A stretch of DNA of 8,071 nt from Holosporales bacterium (GTDB lineage Bacteria; Pseudomonadota; Alphaproteobacteria; BNTO01). The stretch lies in assembly GCA_031257945.1 (NCBI GenBank), contig JAIRNU010000079.1, forward strand, positions 1 through 8,071. The letters run 5' to 3'. Made by a program: the position numbers and the translations under genes. This document shows, piece by piece, positions 5,405 to 8,071 of the stretch (position 1 is its first letter; the number at the start of each line of letters is the position of its first letter). The notes under the pieces were generated by a model. That model saw nothing but the letters and a program-made list of their open reading frames with translations. It was not told where the DNA came from and searched no databases.

Positions 5405-6715
5405 CTAGCAAAAGTGATGCGAGAATGAAATGCCAAGTTTGGTCTTCCTGACATTTATACTTGGCTCAACTTGTATCCCGAGCACTTTTATTTCTTCGAA
5501 TTTCTTGGTGGCTTTAAACATGTGTGTCAGTTCCAGCCCAATCCGCCAGTTGCGCTTGAGCGGCCATTGGATCTCTGCGCCGACTAATGGTGATAACACG
5601 CCAAAGTCTTTCGCCTTTTCCCATAACGCACACGATGCGTGGCCGGAAATGTACGCAGTTCCGCCTTTGAGGAATACTGTCGCCTTTGACCCAGGCAAGC
5701 TGCACCCGACCGTAGCCGCTAAATGCGGATAAACTCTAAATATTGTTTGGTTATTATTTGTAATATCAACTTTATACGTGTGATCTTGCAAATCTTTTCG
5801 TGCGCTCAGCACGTCAGATACGCTGGCGGAGGAAACAGTTCCGTTCGTAATGGTGCCTGTGTCTGAATTTTGGAAAAAATTGCCTAGAATCAAGGCCGTC
5901 GCGTTGTTGAGCGCTGCGCCACCATTGCTGTTAAATTCGCGTAAAACCGTTGCTAAATTCGGATAATAGCCGGTTATGAATTCACGCAATAAATTGATTG
6001 ATTCGAGATTTGGACCGCTAAACGCGTCTAAGGCGTTATATTCAGCAGTTGTGAAGTTTGAGAGAGAAGCGTTAGGATTCGGAGCTTGTACAGTTGGTGT
6101 GTCGTTGTAAATTTCATCAGCAGAGGCTGCTGAAGTAATAAATGGTAGAGTTAAAGTATTCCCCCCCCCCCCCAAGTACTGCATAGTATTGGCGAAGTTG
6201 ACGTACGTAGAGGCAGCTATGGTGTTAGGCTGGCCATCACCCGCGGCAGCCATTCCTGCGGCTTCAATCTGTCTTCCGATATTCACGAACAACGTGTTGA
6301 CGTCTCGAACCAGCTCGCGGAAGCGCGCCGAATCTTTGGAGAAGACGTTGCCGATATGCTGCTGCTTCGCATTGAACCCGAAGCTCATTCCGCCCTCGAT
6401 TCCCATCGTAAAGTTTGGCGATATTTTCTTGTTGAATCCAAGTGATAGCGTTGGACCAAGTACAGCTGACTTAATCTTTTGATCAACTCCGGTGAATTCT
6501 CTGTTTTCTTTACAATTAAACCGTTGTAGTGAAAGATCACCGCCGAACCCGACGAAAAATCCTCGCAAGCTGACCTTTCGGGGCTCGCTTATTTTTTTGC
6601 GCGGCTCAGTTTTGATTTCCTTCTTTTCGGGTTTCCCCGCCCTTTTTAGTGTGAATGCGTCTCCTGCAGAGCAAGTCATTCCGACTATCATCGCATTCAA
6701 TATCAGCTTTTTCAC
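5405..6715 (-). CDS. Outer-membrane beta-barrel protein with in-frame poly-G tract (candidate phase-variable)
   Basis: A GTG start at 6715 (436 residues) is preferred over upstream codons: GGAGG lies 6 nt before it (6726-6722) and it opens straight into a signal peptide (VKKLILNAMIVGMTCSAGDA). A Lys-rich segment (24-47) follows. Alternating hydrophobic/Gly strands typical of small beta-barrels then appear: GFFVGFGGDLSLQRF (52-66), GPTLSLGF and FTMGIEGGMSFGF (87-114), YPHLAATVGC and TVFLKGGTAYISG (329-358), PLVGAEIQW, WRIGLELTHMF and LGISFSHHF at the end. Between the two barrel halves lies a long Asn/Ala/Thr-rich insertion (about 120-315), probably extracellular loop. G182-G185 within it are encoded by part of a 13-G run. 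The architecture resembles the Opa/OmpX/Omp25-like group of porin-fold proteins, but I cannot assign a family. The C-terminus is Phe-Cys, whereas barrels usually end in Phe itself. First gene of the minus-strand cluster. Confidence 0.87.
   Translation of the reverse strand: MKKLILNAMIVGMTCSAGDAFTLKRAGKPEKKEIKTEPRKKISEPRKVSLRGFFVGFGGDLSLQRFNCKENREFTGVDQKIKSAVLGPTLSLGFNKKISPNFTMGIEGGMSFGFNAKQQHIGNVFSKDSARFRELVRDVNTLFVNIGRQIEAAGMAAAGDGQPNTIAASTYVNFANTMQYLGGGGNTLTLPFITSAASADEIYNDTPTVQAPNPNASLSNFTTAEYNALDAFSGPNLESINLLREFITGYYPNLATVLREFNSNGGAALNNATALILGNFFQNSDTGTITNGTVSSASVSDVLSARKDLQDHTYKVDITNNNQTIFRVYPHLAATVGCSLPGSKATVFLKGGTAYISGHASCALWEKAKDFGVLSPLVGAEIQWPLKRNWRIGLELTHMFKATKKFEEIKVLGIQVEPSINVRKTKLGISFSHHFC
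6161..6173 (-). repeat. Homopolymer of 13 G (coding strand) inside the outer-membrane protein gene
   Basis: The plus strand reads 13 consecutive C. On the coding strand this is the last base of Leu181 plus four Gly codons. As written the frame is open. With 12 G the ribosome meets TAA about 3 codons later; with 14 G it meets TGA about 15 codons past the tract. Slippage of one base therefore switches off the protein. Confidence 0.9.
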
Positions 6716-6814
6716 GCTTCCCCTCCATTGCCAAGAATGCGACGTTACCCGCATATACTGATCCCGTGCCACTACATTGCAGTGTGACAAATAAAACTTA
6801 ACAAACAGTTAACA

Positions 6815-6827
6815 TCCGAATTTCGGA
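6815..6827. promoter_or_regulatory. Operator-like palindrome
   Basis: TCCGAA-T-TTCGGA is a perfect 6-bp inverted repeat with a one-base centre, about 100 bp upstream of the outer-membrane protein start. Its size and position suit a dimeric regulator's site, but short palindromes also arise by chance. Confidence 0.3.
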
Positions 6828-6914
6828 AAAGGTTCATACTGCGAAATATTCACGAAATAATACTAACTCGATTAGTTCTGGACATGCGTATTTTGCGAAA
6901 ATATCTACGGTTTT

Positions 6915-6941
6915 CCCTGTAATAACAGTGCGTCCACAGGG
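6915..6941. promoter_or_regulatory. Inverted repeat upstream of the 259-residue protein gene
   Basis: CCCTGT (6915-6920) and ACAGGG (6936-6941) are perfect inverted arms 15 bases apart, about 75-100 bp before the GTG start. It could be an operator or an RNA stem. Support is only the symmetry and location. Confidence 0.27.
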
Positions 6942-7014
6942 CATTCTCTGCTTTCATAAAGCTGCTAGCTATAGGCAATTTTAATTAATTTTTCGTTAAT
7001 TTGCAGGGACTGTC

Positions 7015-7794
7015 GTGAGTAAATTAGATTTGCCGTATCAAATCTTGAAGGGGGAAGGATCTGGTCTTTTAACTGATAAAGATTTAATTGAAACTGCTAA
7101 ATGGCTTGAAACCCAAGGGTTAGTGCGCTGTACACAAGAGAAAGATGGGATAGCGGTTCAACTTAATTTTGAAGGAATTGATGCTTGGATTCAAGGAGCG
7201 CTTAACAAACTTGGAGTGAAGTGGTTCGTGTACAAAATGTGTGCTTACGGTATTACTTTGCGCGACGAAAGTCCCATAGCGTTTATGAAAAATGAGCAAA
7301 CGATACTTGCCCTTCAGTACAAATGCTTATGGATACAAGTAAATGAGCATCCAAGGACACATTTTAGCAACGATATCGTCGTTCACTTCGCTGATATCTT
7401 TTGTGAAAAGCTTGATTTTAGCCAATTTGTCGAAAGAATTGCGAGCGATCAAGACACGAAGTTTGTCCTCAAATGGGAAAAAGACGGGCTGTATTTGAAC
7501 CAAATCCAGATTGTAACTGATCGATCCAACATTCGCAAGGCGATCATGCAAATACTTATTGAGTATCAAAAGAATAAGCCATCAAAATATATTTCTTTTG
7601 AAGGAGTAGCGAATGTATTGCAAGAACGGTACTCCTTCGTAATTGATGACCTTCATAGCCAGATTTACAAGCAAATCAATGCCTTGCAAACGACGGTTAT
7701 GAAAAAGATTCCGCAGCTCGCACAACGCAACGATTTCATCGAAATTTCTAGAAATTCATGCCGATTGAATGCATCGATTTGGGCTGTGGATTAA
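7015..7794 (+). CDS. Hypothetical protein, possible winged-helix DNA-binding protein
   Basis: The GTG at 7015 starts a 259-residue frame (MSKLDLPYQILKGEGSGLLT), with AGGG (7005-7008) 6 nt upstream as a modest ribosome-binding site. There is no signal peptide or membrane segment, so it is cytoplasmic, unlike all five minus-strand products. Residues 20-60 (DKDLIETAKWLETQGLVRCT and on) and 172-255 (IRKAIMQILIEY, ISFEGVANVLQERYS, DDLHSQIYKQINAL, FIEISRNSCRLN) have the helix-helix-helix-strand pattern of winged-helix domains, but no family is recognised. Its divergent position from the exported cluster would suit a local regulator. Its proximity to transposon-like repeats and a transposase-like gene would equally suit cargo of, or a gene interrupted by, that element. 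An AT-rich tract with AAAAAATTTTTT (7793-7804) overlaps its stop. Confidence 0.75.
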   Translation: MSKLDLPYQILKGEGSGLLTDKDLIETAKWLETQGLVRCTQEKDGIAVQLNFEGIDAWIQGALNKLGVKWFVYKMCAYGITLRDESPIAFMKNEQTILALQYKCLWIQVNEHPRTHFSNDIVVHFADIFCEKLDFSQFVERIASDQDTKFVLKWEKDGLYLNQIQIVTDRSNIRKAIMQILIEYQKNKPSKYISFEGVANVLQERYSFVIDDLHSQIYKQINALQTTVMKKIPQLAQRNDFIEISRNSCRLNASIWAVD

Positions 7795-7824
7795 AAAATT
7801 TTTTGATTTTTTTTGCTGCTGAGG

Positions 7825-7937
7825 AAAAAGTACCTATTTTTAGACAAAAAGTACCTGTCCCCAAAAATGAAGAATGGCAGGAAATAAGGACTTTTTGAAA
7901 AAATGATGATTTTTTATAGTGCATAAAAGTACCTATT
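7825..7937. repeat. Cluster of AAAAAGTACCTAT repeats (candidate transposase-binding sites)
   Basis: Direct copies lie at 7825-7837 (AAAAAGTACCTAT), 7846-7858 (AAAAAGTACCTGT) and 7925-7937 (AAAAGTACCTATT). The first two are 21 bp apart, two helical turns. A degraded inverted copy occupies 7880-7896 (13 of 17 bases match the extended first copy). Several repeats upstream of a transposase gene are the arrangement known at ends of Mu, Tn7-type, Tn552-type and some IS21-type elements. Iterons of a replicon are an alternative. Confidence 0.6.
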
Positions 7938-7984
7938 CGAACCATGCCAATCTCACTTCAGTTGAGGCAAAGAAGCGAGGGAAC

Positions 7985-8071
7985 ATGGTTTCTTCTACCA
8001 CGGAGTGGTTTACAACGAGTGAGCTGGCGCATATCGAAACGCGAGCACTTCATTACGCATTTAAATTAAAA
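7985..8071 (+). CDS. N-terminus of a Mu-type transposase-like DNA-binding protein (partial)
   Basis: An ATG at 7985 opens 29 codons without a stop to the window edge. GAGGG at 7977-7981 is a ribosome-binding site with unusually short spacing (3 nt). Residues 7-29, EWFTTSELAHIETRALHYAFKLK, resemble the Trp-aromatic-Thr/Ser-x-x-Glu-Leu-Ala start of the Mu-type HTH domain found at the N-terminus of MuA-like transposases and Mu repressors. The catalytic DDE domain would lie beyond the window, so the transposase call rests on this short stretch and the adjacent repeats. An overlapping 41-codon frame from the ATG at 7944 ends at 8069 and is less likely. Confidence 0.5.
   Translation, partial: MVSSTTEWFTTSELAHIETRALHYAFKLK

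Larger units (their letters stand above)
6716..7014. promoter_or_regulatory. Divergent intergenic region between the exported-protein cluster and the plus-strand gene
   Basis: These 299 bp separate two genes that start away from each other, so promoters for both should lie here. It is AT-rich near 6980-7000. I find no promoter that clearly stands out and no convincing coding frame. Small palindromes at 6815-6827 and 6915-6941 are listed separately. Confidence 0.5.
7825..8071 (+). mobile_element. Probable end of a DDE-transposase element, running off the right edge
   Basis: This combines the repeat cluster with the transposase-like start at 7985. The exact terminus cannot be fixed: a TG-starting end could lie a few bases before 7825 (TGCTGCTGAGG, 7814-7824). 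The other end is outside the window. Confidence 0.4.

Noticed and set aside
6716..6790. 25-residue N-terminal extension of the outer-membrane protein from 6790
   Set aside because: It would place a polar segment before the signal peptide. The GTG at 6715 has the well-spaced GGAGG.
7944..8069. 41-codon frame from the ATG at 7944
   Set aside because: It ends inside the window, has no clear ribosome-binding site, and overlaps the transposase-like frame with the better N-terminal match.
1..8071. CRISPR array, tRNA or rRNA genes
   Set aside because: I saw no regularly spaced 25-40 bp repeats, no tRNA-like cloverleaf with CCA end and no rRNA-like conserved segments. The repeats at 7825-7937 are too short and irregular for CRISPR.

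Overview
The window looks like an accessory region of a Gram-negative bacterium. The main evidence is a protein with a signal peptide and an outer-membrane beta-barrel architecture, lying among several other predicted exported proteins. Base composition is moderate, and nearly every gene here is an orphan to me. Long low-complexity, coiled-coil and poly-proline exported proteins would fit a host-associated or intracellular bacterium, but that is inference; the sequence does not identify the taxon.

Layout. Positions 1-346 (+) hold the end of a small-gene cluster: a gene tail, a short ORF with a hydrophobic C-terminal segment, and a 48-residue Lys-rich ORF. A Rho-independent-like terminator follows (366-398). 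Positions 523-6715 hold five genes, all on the minus strand, all with signal-peptide-like N-termini and mostly good Shine-Dalgarno sites. In transcription order these are: a beta-barrel outer-membrane protein whose coding sequence contains a run of 13 G (5405-6715); a coiled-coil/Ala-Pro-rich protein (4300-5370); a protein with 11 consecutive prolines just after its signal peptide (2895-4244); a Cys-containing protein with an Ala/Pro/Ser/Thr-rich tail (1654-2844); and, after a 255-bp gap with its own candidate promoter, a 291-residue protein (523-1398). The second and fifth genes end in almost the same peptide, GLGDLLS(F/L)DD, and their last 60 coding bases are 51/60 identical.

A ~300-bp divergent intergenic region (6716-7014) with small palindromes separates this cluster from a plus-strand gene (7015-7794) that may encode a winged-helix DNA-binding protein. 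Downstream are three direct copies and one degraded inverted copy of an AAAAAGTACCTAT-type repeat, then the start of a gene resembling the Mu-type DNA-binding domain of DDE transposases. The right edge therefore probably lies at one end of a mobile element.

Working model (inference): the minus-strand cluster is a surface or secretion module. A beta-barrel protein that can be switched on and off by slippage at poly-G is made together with several exported, low-complexity partner proteins. Two of these carry a common C-terminal tag that could be a sorting, secretion or partner-binding signal.
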